A stretch of DNA of 64,000 nucleotides, from assembly GCA_017163975.1 (NCBI GenBank), contig JAFFSR010000307.1:620001-684000 (forward strand). Reading direction: 5' to 3'. The notes below the pieces were generated by a model that had not been told where the DNA came from, did no database searches, and worked only from the letters and a program-made list of their open reading frames with translations. Shown here piece by piece: positions 10,280 to 23,391 of this stretch (the first letter of the stretch is position 1; each line of letters starts with the position of its first letter). Origin of the DNA: Anastatus disparis. Its lineage: Eukaryota; Arthropoda; Insecta; Hymenoptera; Eupelmidae. The position numbers and the translations under genes are program-made.

Positions 10280-13200
10280 TTAATTTTTTTGTTTATGTAA
10301 AATTAATTTATTTGCATGAACCAATTTTGAGCCACCCTTAAAATTTATAGAGATATTGCTATTTTCGTGGACTTTTAATACTTCAAAAGGTTCCAGGTTT
10401 TGATTTTTTTCTAATTTACCTGGTTTTGGCTCTTTTATAAGCCATACTTTATCACCTATTTGAAATTCTACAGGTTTTATGAATCTATCGTGATATAATT
10501 TAGACTTTTCTTTTGATAGTATTAAATTTTCACGAGCTATTTTTGCAATATCTTTCATATTTATTAATGATTTTTCTATATAGTCATTAAATGTCTGTAA
10601 TTTTTCTGATTATTTTAAAGGTTCACTAGATGGTAATCTAGCTGGGTAGGCGAAAACTAGTTCATGTGGTGTAAATTTATGACTTGAATGAACACTAGTA
10701 TTATAGTTAAATTGTGCAAGTTCAAGCCAATCATCCCATTCTAATTTTTTATCAGCAAAATTTTTTAAATATTTACATAGGGGATGATGAGCCCTTTCTA
10801 ATGAACCATTAGATTGTGGATGAAAGGCAGTAGTTTCGATTTTTTTAAATTTAAATCTTTTTAAAATAGCTTTTATTAGTTTGCCTATAAAATTTGCGTT
10901 TTTATCTGTAAGTACTAATTTTGGTGAACTGAAAATGCAAATAAATTTTTTTATAAATGCGTCAGCTATAGTCTCTGCTGTTTGATCTTTCAGCGCGATA
11001 GCTATTAAAAATTTTGATAAATGATCTTGAATAGTTAATATATATTTATTATTATTTTTAGTTATATTAAGAAGTCCTACTATATCTAGTAAAATTTTAT
11101 CGAATGTTTTCTCTGGAGTATCTGTTATTATCATATGTTGTTTTGTTTTATTTCTTTTTAATTTGTTTCTCTGGCATATTTCACAGTTTTTAATACGATT
11201 TTGCATATCAACTTTAAGATTTTCCAAGGAATATTTATTTTTAATTCGATTATATGTTCTATTAACTCCCGAATGACCTCCCAAACTTGAAGAATGATAT
11301 AGTTTAAAAATTTCATTTCTTTTTTCCTTTTCAACATATTCTGTATTATTTAAGCAAACTATAACTTTTATACTTTTATTATTAAAAGTATTGTATAATA
11401 TTTCTTTAATTTCATTCCAATTTATATTTAATATTTTTATATTTTTTGATATACTAAACATAGTACACTTATTTTCAATTAATAAATCTTTTAACGTATT
11501 CAAATTATTTATTAATTTTTCTTTTATTAAAATTGATGATTCTTTTATATTTAAGCACATTATAAAAATTTTTCTCTTTTTATAATTTATTATTTTAATT
11601 TCATTATCATTTAAATCGTTATTTATATTAATATTTTTGTGTGTAAAATATTCATCTTGAATCTCATTCAAAGATATCCTTTCATTAGTAATTAAATGTA
11701 ATATATTATCTTTTCTACTTTGTATAGAATTTTTAGAATATATAATAGTATTAGATTTATTTAAGTAAATATCTTCTTGTTTTCCGACTTCTTTTTCGAC
11801 ACTTTTAATTTCCTCGTTGGTTATTTCTTTGATTACTTTTTTTGGTCTACAACTTTTATTTTTAATACGTATACGTTCTTCATTTAATTTTTGTATTTTT
11901 ATTTCATTTGAGGGTATATTTGTTAATTTAATATTCACTTCATTTTCCTTTGCTTTTCGAGCTCTAGTTATCACATTGATTTCTACCGTATCTATAGGAT
12001 TTCCAGATAATGCATCACTATTCACATTCATTTTTCCCTTCTTATATATTACATCAAAATCGTATTCTGATAGTTTAAGTCGCCATCTTTGAACTCTGTT
12101 ATTTTTATCTGCAGATCTAAAAGATAGTAATGGCTTGTGATCTATTACTATTGTAAATTTATTTCCATATACGTGATTTCTAAATGTTTTTATTCCAAAT
12201 AATATGCCTAATGCTTCTTTTTCATAAGTGTGATATTTTAGTTCAGGACCTTTTAATACTCTAAAAGCGTATGCTATGGGTTTATCTTTCCCGATTTCAC
12301 CTTGTGATAATATAGCGCCTAAAGCATATCCAGTAGCATCTGTAGTGATTATAAATGGTTTATCTAACTGTGGAAATTGCAATAAAGGTGCAGAGTATAG
12401 TGTGTCTTTTAGTATATCAAAAGCCTTTTGTTTCTCTGAATCCCAAGTAAATTTTACGTCTTTTTGTAATAATAACTTTAAAGATTTTGTTATATTAGCA
12501 AAGTCATTAATAAATTTTCTGTAATAACCTGCTAAACCCAAAAATTCTCTAATGTTCTTAACTGTATTTGGTGTTGGAAATAATTTTACTGCATCAATTT
12601 TTTTTGGATCTGCTCTGATACCCTCTTTACTTATAATATGACCTAAAAATGTCACTTCATTTTTTATAAAATCGCATTTTCTTAGTTCTAGTTTTAATCC
12701 GGCTTCCCTTAATTTTGTAGCTACTAGATTAAATTTAATATTATGTTCTTCTTCTGATTTTGCAGCTATAATTATGTCATCTATATAAACATGACTTATT
12801 TTTTTATTTATTAATTCACCAAGAGCTGTATTTGCTACCCTCAGAAATGTTCGTGGTGAATTAGTTAAGCCAAAAGGTAATACTGTCAATTTAAATCTTC
12901 CTAAAGGGTGTACACTAAAAGCTGCTTTATGTATGTCTGATTTTTTCATTGGTATCCAATGAAAAGCTGAAACCATGTCTACAGTAGTAAAATATTTATT
13001 TCCGCCTAAATCATCAAAAATTTCAGTTATAGATGGTATTAAATAAGGATCTGGTATAGTTTTCTCATTTAATTTTATATAATCTATAACTAGTCGCCAT
13101 TTTTCTTTTCCATCAGGACCTGGTTTCTTCTTAACTACGAATGCTGGAGCGTTATATGCGCTTTTAGATGGCCTTACTAGATTATTATCAATTAATTTTT

Positions 13201-13733
13201 GAGTTTCTGTAATAGCGATTTCTCTTGATTTATGTGGCAATGGAAATTGTTTAACATATACTGGTCTGTTATTTGTTAAATTTATCTCATGCTGTTCTAA
13301 ATTGCATTTTCCAATATTTTCTCCTTCTAACCAAAATATGTCATCATTTTCTAAAATTAAATTCTTTATATTTTGTCCTTTCTCTTCACTTAAATGATTT
13401 AAACTTATTTTACTTAATGATTCCTCTCTACGATCATTTTTTTCTTTACTAATATAATTTACATTTTTATGCATTAAATTTTCTTGTAATTTATGAAATT
13501 CTTCTTCATGATTATCTAATATAAAATTTGTTAAAATATCTTTTTCCATAAAATATGTAAGAAATTGTTTGTCTTTATTAATGTTAAAATTTGTGTTTTC
13601 TTCAAGTTTTAATAAAAATCGTTCACATTCTATATTCTTATTATTTTTACATTCATCTTTTTCTAAATCACAGTTGATTTCTTTCATAAAATTTTCAATA
13701 TTTTTATTCTTATTCTGTAGAAATTGTGTAATC
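10280..13733 (-). pseudogene. pol: Pol of the outer Gypsy: reverse transcriptase, RNase H, integrase
   Basis: A 1025-codon open stretch (13687-10610) followed in the same frame, after one TAA at 10610-10612, by the 92-codon C-terminus (10558-10280). Counting from 13687: reverse transcriptase with catalytic TVDM (Asp about 237) and YIDD (301-304); RNase H with TTDATG, a YEKEALG Glu and IDHKPLL; a long spacer of about 200 residues; integrase with HHCC zinc finger (HSG...CEIC), core Asp residues and HPQSNGSLER; then a GDKVWL module typical of Gypsy C-termini. Upstream, the frame stays open to 13733, where a second Gypsy element interrupts it. Protease and gag continue beyond 18577. Confidence 0.85.
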
Positions 13734-13964
13734 TGTTATGTTGTGGTGGAGAGGTATGATAATAACTAATATCTTTATTATTATATAAACGTTGAATAAG
13801 ATGTTAACTGATATACAATGTAGTAGCTCCTATAGCTTACACGCACATGCTTGCTTGCTCAAGGCTAGTCTAACTCTACTTTTCGGGAGCGCTTTACAAT
13901 ACATATATAGTCGATGATAGCGCCCTCATTTATTCTACAAACATATGCACACTCATATATTACA
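13734..13964 (-). repeat. 3' LTR of the nested Gypsy
   Basis: 231 bp, matching 18347-18577. Starts TGTTATGTTGTGG and ends ATATTACA on the plus strand. Confidence 0.9.
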
Positions 13965-13979
13965 ATCCTCCCTTCTTAG
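13965..13979 (-). promoter_or_regulatory. Polypurine tract of the nested Gypsy
   Basis: Minus strand reads TAAGAAGGGAGGAT directly before the LTR: a purine run where second-strand priming is expected. Confidence 0.65.
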
Positions 13980-14096
13980 CTTTAAAACCTTTTACAAATT
14001 AAGTTTATTCGGCTTTTTAATATTTCTGGTAGAACGTCTTAAAACGACATTATTTTTGCTTATAGGTTTAACATTAATCATCTCGTGTTTTTTTTT

Positions 14097-16101
14097 TTAA
14101 ACTTCGCAATTTACACTATCACTTTTAATTTGATCGCAAGTTAAGACGTCCTCCGAATCATATAAATTTTCTGCTTCTTTTACGGTGTTATCGCATACGT
14201 TTGTTGTGACTGGGATTGCAAGATCAATAGTTTGTTGTATATTTTCCTCCGCCGGTAGATCAATTTTACATTCATTAGTTTTTAGCGGTGCTTCTATACA
14301 CGGTTTTAATTGGTCTACATGTCTTTTATGCGTTTTATTATCTTGCGTACGAACCGAATAAGTTACAGGGCCTAGTTTATCTAAAATATGTGCCTTTTGC
14401 CATTTCTTATTACTATTAGTGTAGTCCTTAGACATAACCACTTCGTTCTTACCAAAACTCGCTCTACGGTCACCTTTAAAATAATACCTTTGACGCGCTT
14501 GATTAAGTTCTACTCTATCGCGCAAAGATGGTTTCACAGAGCTTAAACGTGTTTTTAACGTGCGCCCTACTTGTAACTCTGCAGGAGTGCACCCGGTTGT
14601 ACAATGCGGCGTTGTTCGATAGTAAAACAAATACCTATGTAAGGCTTCGTGTCTTGACATTCCCTCTTTCAACAATAATTTGAATTTATTTTTAAAAGTG
14701 CGTACTGCATTCTCGGCCGCCCCATTTGACGCAGGATGATAAGGAGCAGTTTTGTAATGGTGGATATTGTTGTAACTTAAAAACTCTTTAAAACATTCGG
14801 AAGTAAAAGTTGGTCCGTTATCTGTTACTAATACTTCTGGCAATCCCCATATACAAATGTACTTCTTCATCATTTTAATCGTATTTTCCGCATTGATACT
14901 CGTCATTTCTTTTATATCTACCCATTTAGAGTACGCATCGGTAATTATCAGATACATATACCCATTAAGTAGGCCGCAAAAATCGGCATGTACTCTACGA
15001 TTAGGACCTTGAGGCCATCCCCAATCGTGAAGTTCCGACTTTGGAGGGTTATCAGAGTTTTCCAAACACATATTACACGATTTTGAAATTTTTTCTATGT
15101 CCTGATCTAACTTTGGCCACCATACGTATGACCTCGCTAACGATTTCATTTTAATAATGCCCATATGCACTGAATGTAGTTCGTCTTACAACGCTGATCT
15201 AAGTGATTTAGGTATTACGACACAATGGCCCCACATTATACATCCTTCCTCTACTGTCAGCTCATTTTGTTGCTGTTTATATGCCTGTAATTTATCGTTA
15301 ACTTTAGAAGGCCAACCGTTAAAAACATATTTTAAAACTTCCGTTAAATTTTCATCTTCTAGCGTTTCTTCCTTAATTACCTTACAATCGATCGATTCAA
15401 CATTTTCACATACAAAGTTTAAATAATTATAGTCATTCGTAACATCGTTTTTAGTAGATTCTTTATATCCTGACATCTGTATACGCGATAATGAATCTGC
15501 TGGACAATTTTCCGTTCCTTTCATGTGCTGTATAGTAAAATCATAACCTGCTAAAAACACCGCCCAACGTTGTACACGACTCGCGGCCATTTGCGGTAAA
15601 CCTTTTTTATCTCCAAAAATAAATATTAATGGCTTATGATCGGTTTCAAGAATAAAATTCCTCCCATATACATGCTGGTGAAAAGTTTTTACACCAAACG
15701 TTAACCCTAACGCTTCTCTGTCTAATTGCGAGTAATGTTTCTCAGCTGACGTAAGTACTCGCGATGCAAACGCAATTGGACGTTCTACGCCGTTCGGAAA
15801 TACATGTCAAAGCACCGCGCCTAGTCCTTTTGGAGAAGCATCACACGTTATTTTAACCGGTATATCCGTTCGATAGTGAACTAAGACTTCGCACGATGCT
15901 AAGCGCGCTTTAGCTGATTGAAAAGCTTCCTCTCTTTCCTTTAGTCCACTTCCATTTAATATTTCGTCTTAATAACTCATATAACGGGCTAACTATACGA
16001 GCGTAATTCTTAATGAACTTTGCATAATAATTTAATAATCCTAGAAATGATTTCAATTCGGTTTCATTTTGCGGTCTTTGAATGTTTAATATAGCATCTA
16101 C
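14097..16101 (-). pseudogene. pol: Nested Gypsy pol, second half: RNase H and integrase
   Basis: The RNase H part (about 16101-15190) contains CDASPKG, a LDREALG Glu and ETDHKPL motifs but is broken by several stops. The last open piece (15590-15186) covers the RNase H end and the linker. The integrase, 357 codons (15170-14097), is intact as a frame: CNMC half of the zinc finger, HADFCG, VTDNGPTF and PASNGAAEN catalytic region, then a C-terminal domain ending in an acidic tail. A stop separates the RNase H and integrase frames at about 15186. Confidence 0.85.
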
Positions 16102-18278
16102 CTAATTTTTAGAAATATGCAACCCTTCACTGTCAATCTCATAACCTAAAAATTGTATACACGTTTTTCCTAATTTACACTTTTCAAGCTTAACCGTTAA
16201 ACCGCACTCACTAAAACGTGTTAATACTTTATGTAATGAACTATCGTGTTCATTTTGCGTTTCAAAGAAAATAAAAATATCATCGAAATACACCGTCGCA
16301 CCTTCGATGCCCGACAGGATTTTTTCCATTTCATGCTGAAATAGACCTGGCGCTGGAGCTACACCATACGTCAGTTTAGTATATCTAAACAGTCCTTTAT
16401 GCGTCGTTATCGTAATTAAGTTTTTAGATTCGTCGTCCAACTCAACTTGTTGGTACGCGTGCGCGAGATTCAATTTAGAAAAAACTTTAGCTTTCGACAT
16501 TTTCGTTGCCAAGTCCGATACACGCGGAATAGGATGCTTATTGCTTACAAGGTACGGATTCAAGGTAATTTTAAAATCACCGCATAGTCTGACCTGTCCG
16601 TTTGACTTAAGTACGGGCACTATCGGAGTCGCCCAGTCGCTTGTTGTTACCGATTCAATAATACCAGCTTTCTCTAATCTAACTAATTCATTTTCAATCC
16701 GTTCGCGCAATGCATAAGATACCGGCCGTGGCTTGCAAAATATTGGCTTTGCCCCTTCTTTTAACTGTAACGTAAATTTCCCTTTAGAATATGTACCTAA
16801 CCTATCTTCAAAAACTGTTTTAAATTTACTTATGATTTTATTGGTATCAATTTGCGTCGCTGTTAACGATTTAATATATTTGTCACTTTGACTGTCAATA
16901 ACAACAATACCGAGTATCTTTAACCACTGCCGTCCAACTATTAGTACACTATTTCCATCGATCACAAATAAATCTAAGTTAGCTGTGTTACCTTTGTAAC
17001 TCACATCAACATTTAAAATACCCTTTGGTTTGATAATATTGCCCTGATACGATTTAAATGAACGCGATGTTTCTTTTAATTTTAACATTTGTAAGTGTTC
17101 TTGTTTATTATATATCGCTGTTGAGATCGCTGAAATCGGGGAGCCAGTATCTACTTCAAAAGTTAAACAACAATTTTCAACTTTTAATTCGACCGTTATA
17201 GGTTCAGCATCTCCCGTGTTATTAATTTTTCCCCCTTCTAAGTGAAACAAATTATCAAAATCGCCCTGTAAGCTTTCAACTTCTTCTAAGAATTTATGCG
17301 ATCTATGATTCGATACGCTTGGTAATACTTTATCACCGTTTTGTTTCACTGGCTTCTGCGATTTCAACTTACTCTTACAAACACTTTGTAAATGACCTTT
17401 CTTACCACATTGATTACAGTCATAGTTTTTAAACTTACAATTTATAGATAAATGATTCTGCTTCCCGCAACAGTAGCACGTCTTTATACCAGCATTTTTC
17501 TTCTTCGCGTCTGTCGTCTTACCCTTTGTTGCGACGTAATTTACTGTGCTATTGCTACCGTTTGATGAGTGCATTTCCGCGGCATCCTTCCTCGCTGATT
17601 CCAATGCAAATGCTAGTTCTACTGCCTTTTGATAGGATAGATCTCTTTCTCCTAACAGCCTTTTCTTGAAAGCTTCGCTTGATAGACCCCATACAAATTG
17701 GTCTCTTATACTATTTTCTAGGTTCTGTTCAAAGTTACAATATGTAGACAACTTTTTGAGTTTTGCCAGAAACATTTTAACATCTTCGTCATCCCTTTGT
17801 CTGCACTCTTTAAATTTATAACGTTCCGTTATAACACTCGGCGCTGGCTATAAATGATTTTTCATAGTCTCCTTTAGACGTTCGTACGACAACTGCGCTG
17901 GCAATTCCGGCGTTGTCAAATTTCTGCGTAACCGTCTTTTCCTAATAATGTCAATAACAAGGACACTTTTTTGTTTTCGCTCACTTCGTTAGCACTAAAA
18001 TACATTTCCAACCTCTCACACCATCCAGTCCAATCATCATCTAAGGCAAATTCAGATATATTGCCTATGGTACCTTTAACCACTGTTGTCGTTGCCTGTT
18101 GATTTGTGTTTTGTGCTACTGACAATAACCCTTGAGCAGCTTCTATCTTTTTTCTTTGTTCTTCGAGCTTTAACTTTTCTTGATTCAACTCTGCTTCAAA
18201 CGTTACCAACTGTTGGCGATAATTATTCAAATCCGTTTCACGTTGAACCAGTTCTCTTTGTTTTTCTTCGAGCGCCAT
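16102..18278 (-). pseudogene. gag-pol: Nested Gypsy gag, protease and reverse transcriptase
   Basis: The gag N-terminus (18278-17916) has a strong coiled coil of Glu, Gln and Lys, then a capsid-like start. The frame breaks and resumes at 17775-16102 with the capsid end, two CCHC knuckles (CYCCGKQNHLSINC and CNQCGKKGHLQSVC), retropepsin EVDTGSP, and reverse transcriptase with the catalytic YFDDIF motif. A stop after GLHISKN (16102) ends the frame inside the thumb, where the downstream sequence still reads as pol. gag and pol share one frame here. Confidence 0.85.
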
Positions 18279-18346
18279 TTTTTTTTTTCTTTTCCTTTTC
18301 TTTTTGATCCCTATGATCTTTACACTTTTTAATACTCGTCGTCAAT

Positions 18347-18577
18347 TGTTATGTTGTAGTGGAAAGGTATGATAATAACTAATATCTTTATTATTATATA
18401 AACGTTTAATTAGATGTTAAGTGATATACAATGTAGTAGCTCCTATAGCTTACACGCACACGCTTGCTTGCTCAAGGCTAGTCTAACTCTACTTTTCGGG
18501 AGCGCTTTACAATATATATATAGTCGATGATAGCGCCCTTATTTATTCTACAAACATATGCACACTCATATATTACA
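18347..18577 (-). repeat. 5' LTR of the nested Gypsy
   Basis: 231 bp, matching 13734-13964. Just inside it on the minus strand is ATTGACGACGAG, one base from TTGGCGACGAG-type primer sites, so the primer site is probably mutated. Confidence 0.9.
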
Positions 18578-18581
18578 AATC

Positions 18582-19208
18582 GAAAATATGTGATTATTGT
18601 CTTGCATTAGCATGATATAATGAAAAGTGTTATTAACTGCTGTGTCATTAATTTCGATGTTTTCTGTATATAAATTTATTAATGAATTTTTATCGTTTTT
18701 ATAATCTGTTTGAATAAAGAATTTTTTACCATTTATTTCTAAATATCCCTTATCTAATCTCGAATTATTTTTTCTTAATACATCTATGCCTAAAATACCA
18801 TCGTGAGGTATTGAAAATTTTTATATTATTATTAATAGAATTTTGTGGTATAAATTTTTCTTTTATGATGTTAAGTTGGGCACCTGTATCTATTAATAAT
18901 TTACATAAATCATTTGTATACGGATTTCGTATCTCGATAAATTGTAATGTATCACCTAGTTTAAATATATAAATTGGTATATTATTATTATCATTAATGT
19001 TTTCAGTTTTAAATTGCATAATTTTTTTCAATTCATTGTTTGTTGTATTTTTTCCCTTATGTAGTTCTACTGTTGTTGAATCATTCTTTATTTCTGGTTT
19101 AAATTCCATTGCATTATGTAAAGTTTCTTTTTGTTCAATAATTTTAACGTACTCGTTATTGGTTTGATTTTCATTAAACTCATCACATACTTCGAAATCA
19201 AAATTCAT
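18582..19208 (-). pseudogene. Outer Gypsy retropepsin-like protease region
   Basis: The open part 19208-18765 encodes an Asn and Lys-rich linker, then LLIDTGAQLNIIK, the flap-side Asp-Thr-Gly motif of retroviral aspartic proteases. After a frame shift near 18830 the frame reads on with an ILGIDVL-type motif, the usual second half of the fold. It ends at the target duplication of the nested Gypsy and continues into pol at 13733. Confidence 0.7.
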
Positions 19209-19300
19209 TTCGTATGTTCTTGCGAAAAATTGAATATCAACATAATTTTTGAGCGACTTTTGTTGCGAAACTCGTCTTGTGCGCTCTTTCCAAGTCGAGT

Positions 19301-20170
19301 TTATGCGTTTCCCTGTATATGAGCTGATGTGTTTAATTTAGCTTGACATTCTTCCTCTGTGTGATTCATGTTTTTGCGAAATGTGCAAAATTTACTTAGC
19401 TTACTTTCTATGTTCTTTAATGTAAAGCATGAATCAATTGAATGTCCTAATTTTTTACAATATGCGCATTGTACACTTTGATTTGCGTTTTGAAGTTTTT
19501 TGTATTGTTTTTTCCTACATTCCTCTATATTATGCCCTCTATTTTTGCAATATTTACAAAATTTCGTTTGAATTCTTTGTCCATATGAATTATTATGTCT
19601 GTTATTTCCTACGAACATTTTATGTTGATTAAAATTATTTTGACCGATGTTATTATTTCTACATTCTTTACCCGAGTGACCCCATTTGTCACATAACTGA
19701 CATCGTATTTGATTATCTGGTTTAGCTTGATTTAAAAATATCTTAAATTTTTCACAATCAATAGGATTGTGTTCACTGTTACACAGATTGCATATTTGCG
19801 TAGGTGTATTACTTTTTTCTGTAATTTGATTACAAAGGTTGGTATCATGTCCGTTCTTATTGCATTTTAAGCATAATTCATATTTTTGTATGATTGGACA
19901 GTGGCCTATTTGATGATTATTTTCTTGGCAATATTGGCAATAATATTCATTGTTTTCTAAATATTTACACATGCTTCTTGAATGACCTACTTGATTACAA
20001 AACTTGCATATTAATATAATTTTATCCTTTGCATTTGTGCATTTAAATGACGGATGAGTTGGCTGTTTGCAATGAATACAGCCTGCATTACTGCAACACA
20101 ATGCCTCATGGTCTGTCTTTACATAATTGACAGCATTGAATTTTTTTAGGTTTATCTTCAAAAATTTCAC
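19301..20170 (-). pseudogene. gag: Outer Gypsy gag C-terminus with nine CCHC or CCHC-like knuckles
   Basis: 289 codons dominated by tandem CX2CX3-4HX4C motifs: CIHCKQPTHPSFKC, CKFCNQVGHSRSMC, CQYCQENNHQIGHC, CLKCNKNGHDTNLC, a shorter CNLCNSEHNPIDC, CQLCDKWGHSGKEC, CKYCKNRGHNIEEC and CAYCKKLGHSIDSC, then one degenerate CTFRKNMNHTEEEC. Most retroelement gags carry one or two. Such knuckles bind RNA in nucleocapsids. A frame shift near 20110 separates it from the capsid part, and another break follows at about 19301. Confidence 0.8.
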
Positions 20171-21647
20171 TATACATGATCTTCTGTCTAGACGAATTTG
20201 TCTTTATCCTAATATCCTTCTGTTTCTCCTGTTGTTTTTCAATTTCCATTGCTTTAATGGTTGCACTTGAATAATCTGCTACCTCTCCTAATTCAAATCT
20301 GATTTCATTTTTTAATCCTTGTTTAAAATATTTTAATGTATCTTTAGATAAATCATTTGTAAAACGTTGATAAGCATCTTCTACTATACCTGCTTCATTC
20401 TGTTTCTTATCTTTAAATTTTAATGTTAACTTTGTTGTTCTTTCTACATATTCAACCACTGATTCATTTTCTCCTTGTTGTATTTGTTCTAATTGTGCAT
20501 ACAATGAATGTAAATTATCAATTTCAGGATATAATTTTTTTATTTTTTTAATAAAATTTGCAATACTTTCAATGTTACTACCTTTTATAGCAGTACGTAT
20601 CGTTTCTGATACTTTAAATCTTATATAATTCATAAATTTCTTTTGTTCATCAGCAGTCAGCATATCTTTTGCAATTTCTAACGAATCTATGTATTTTTCC
20701 AAAGGTATATTTTTACCTGTAAATTCAGGTACTAACCTTGACACCTCTTTCAAAGAATATCCTGAAGTATTTGCCATGTTTGTATTATTAGGCATATTAT
20801 TATTATTTATTATATTATTATTTCTACTATTATTATCAAAATTTATATTTTCCAGGTTTCCAATACCCTCTATTTCGTAATAACTCTCTTGTTTAATAGA
20901 AAATTCCTCTAAGTCGCTATTTGTTTCGTCAATAGTTGTATTATTTTCTGATGAAATTGTCACATTTTTGTCTGCTGTATAAGTATTATCAGCTAAAGTA
21001 ATATTTTTTTCGTTTTCAATACTTTTTATTTCTTGATATCCTGTCTGTTTAAATGAAAATTCCTGAGTATCGTTAAGTGATGTATTAGTTTCTGATAAAA
21101 TCGTCACGTTTGTCGCTAAAGTATATTTTTGTGTAAAACCGTCTTCTTTATTATGGCTTTGTTTCGTCTTAGTAATTTGTGGAATTGTTTTTGGAATTGT
21201 GCCTGTATATTTATTTAATAGCGTATTTTGTTCACTTGAATTGTCTGTATTAATTTTTGATTGAACGTCAGTGATTATATTTGAGAGATTATTTTTGGAT
21301 ACTTCTTCTAAAGTTGTATTTGAAGTATTATTATCATCTATTTCGTCTAAAGTTTTATTTAAATTATTACTTTCAATTGTTTGATCTAAACTTTTAGTCG
21401 GAGAGCGTGTAATTTTAGTGCTTTTGCGAAACGGATTAATATTTTCGTAGATATGCTCTCCTAAAACTGCTTGTCTAATATGATTTCTAATTCTTTCACG
21501 AATAGCATTAATATTTTCGTCTTTTTTAGTAGGTATATTGAATTTTTGACAAATTTCAGATAATTGTAATTTAGAGTATGATATTACTTACTGTGTTTTT
21601 CCTTCTTTTATATACTTTGCTATCTGATCAAAATTTATTTTACTCAT
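20106..21647 (-). pseudogene. gag: Outer Gypsy gag, matrix and capsid part
   Basis: The frame is open from about 21588 to 20106. A start at 21647 is separated from it by one in-frame TAA (21589-21591). The N-terminus resembles a SAP-like helix pair (KLQLSEICQKFNIPT), followed by a Ser, Thr and Asn-rich region, then a capsid-like helical part around VPEFTGKNIPLEKYI and VVEYVERTTKLTLKF, as in errantivirus gags. Confidence 0.7.
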
Positions 21648-22362
21648 TTGAAATCTTCATTATTTACTTAACAATGAAGAATTTTATTTATTTAAAATAT
21701 TAAATTTTGTACATAAAATTGTAAGTTTTAAAAATTATAAATACTGCTAACTGTGTTTCTTTCTTTCTTTTTTTTTTTAAATGCCGTTTGCAAACATACG
21801 TTATTAACAATTCTTTGACACCGAACTACTATTTTTACTTAAAAGTAAAGAATTTTGCCGATCTATGTTTTGAAACTTAATATTAACTCACTGCCGTTAT
21901 ACCTACAATAGCGTACGGTAAAAAAAAAAATTTTGCTGAGCTTGTATTTTCGAAGTTCAATACACTTGCAATGTTTTGAGGACAACTGTCTATACGGTCT
22001 GTTTACTTTGTTCTGATATCTTTAAATTCACTTTATATTCTTTCTATAAAAATTTGTATGTTTTTAGTATTATTTAATATATACATGATATTAAATAATA
22101 CTATTAACTACTCAATATTTTGAATGATATTGAATTTTTACTGCTTAGTGAACTTTCCTTTTTATTTCTTTTATTAATCGTGAACTTGAAAGTTATTTTA
22201 AAATTAAATTATTATGCAAAAATTATTGATATCTGTTGTAATTTCTCAATGCACTAAATAAATGATATTATTTAAAATCAGTTTATAAAAGAATTTGTAA
22301 TTTTTACTTGATTTCTTATTTATAATTATTCTTGCTAAAATATAGACTTATTCATTGATTTA
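21648..22362. other. 5' leader of the outer Gypsy, no gene
   Basis: AT-rich untranslated leader between the gag start and the TTAA palindrome. No open frame or known motif. Confidence 0.5.
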
Positions 22363-22741
22363 AGAAGGGGCCGAACTATCTGTCTTTGTCTAATAGCGTT
22401 TTTCATCATTTATGTAAACACTATCCGGTATAACAAGAAAAAAATAGCAGCCCCCGCTAGATATTAGTATAATTAGTAAATTTTGTAATAACAACCAAAT
22501 TTATTACCGCATAGTTTTTGATTAATTAGAGACCTACTAGCAATCTAGAATATAACCTTTCTTTTTTTGGTAGGTCTCTAATTATTAAAAAACTACACAG
22601 TGAAAAAATTTGGTTGTTATTACAAAATTTACTTATTATACTAATATCTAGCGGGGGCTGCTATTTTTTTCTTGTTATACCGGATTGTGTTTACATAAAT
22701 GATGAAAAACGCTATTAGACAAAGACAGATGGTTCGGCCCC
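22363..22741. mobile_element. TTAA palindromic MITE, copy 1
   Basis: A 379-bp near-perfect palindrome starting GAAGGGGCCGAA and ending TTCGGCCCC, with TTAA on both sides (22359-22362 and 22742-22745). Closest relative in the window is copy 6 (60651-61030), which shares the CGCTAGATA and GACCTACT-type blocks. No coding capacity. Confidence 0.8.
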
Positions 22742-22869
22742 TTAATGATTTTACAATTATTTTTATTAACAATTTTTTTATGTAAATTGTATTATATGAT
22801 TTTTAATCGCGCAATTTCGCGTATACAAAAATTATTTCAACTACGCACTTTGCGTATAATATATTAATT

Positions 22870-23170
22870 CTATCAGTATAAAATTTTTATTTTTTTAGAA
22901 CACTATTCGTATTTAATGATAAACTTCGTGTTTAATATTTTATTTTTAACAACACTATTCGTATTTGATAATACACTCTGCGTTTAATATTTTATTTTCA
23001 ATGACGCTATTCGTATTTGATAATACACTTCGCGTTTAATATTTTTATTTTCAATGACGCTATTCGTATTTGATAATACACTTTGCGTATAATATTTTTA
23101 TTTTCAATGACGCTATTTGCTTTTAAATGCACTTCGCGTTTAATTTCATGTATATTTATTTGATTTGTGC
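22870..23170. repeat. Tandem repeat of about 53 bp in the Gypsy leader
   Basis: About five units containing ACGCTATTCGTATTTGATA and CACTTCGCGTTTAATAT, diverging outward. In the 5' leader of the outer element, between its LTR and gag. Confidence 0.7.
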
Positions 23171-23377
23171 CTTTAATATATAATATTTTATTTGACGCAC
23201 TTGGCGGTTAATTAACACATTTTTTAACACTGTATTTATTATAAGCCCTTTATATTTTTATGCTCAAAATAGGTAGAGAATTATAAATTTTCTTTGTTTA
23301 TCCTTTAATATATTCGATACGATTTCTCAATTAAAAAATTTGTACCGGAACCAAAATGCTACGGTCAAACTAATTCG

Positions 23378-23391
23378 TACCGGAACCAAAA
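23378..23391 (-). promoter_or_regulatory. Primer binding site of the outer Gypsy
   Basis: Minus strand reads TTTTGGTTCCGGTA directly after the 5' LTR. The plus strand GTACCGGAACCA looks like a tRNA 3' end with CCA. The same GTACCGGAACCAAAATG occurs again about 36 bp further in (near 23342), so the site is duplicated. The tRNA is not identified. Confidence 0.5.

Larger units (their letters stand above)
13734..18577 (-). mobile_element. Second Gypsy retrotransposon nested in pol
   Basis: A 4844-bp element with 231-bp LTRs (13734-13964 and 18347-18577, TGTTATG...ATTACA) and 4-bp target duplications AATC (13730-13733 and 18578-18581). It is on the minus strand, like its host element. The host pol frame is open across the join if this block is removed, which confirms the insertion. 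The LTRs differ at roughly eight positions by eye, so the insertion is not very recent. Confidence 0.9.
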
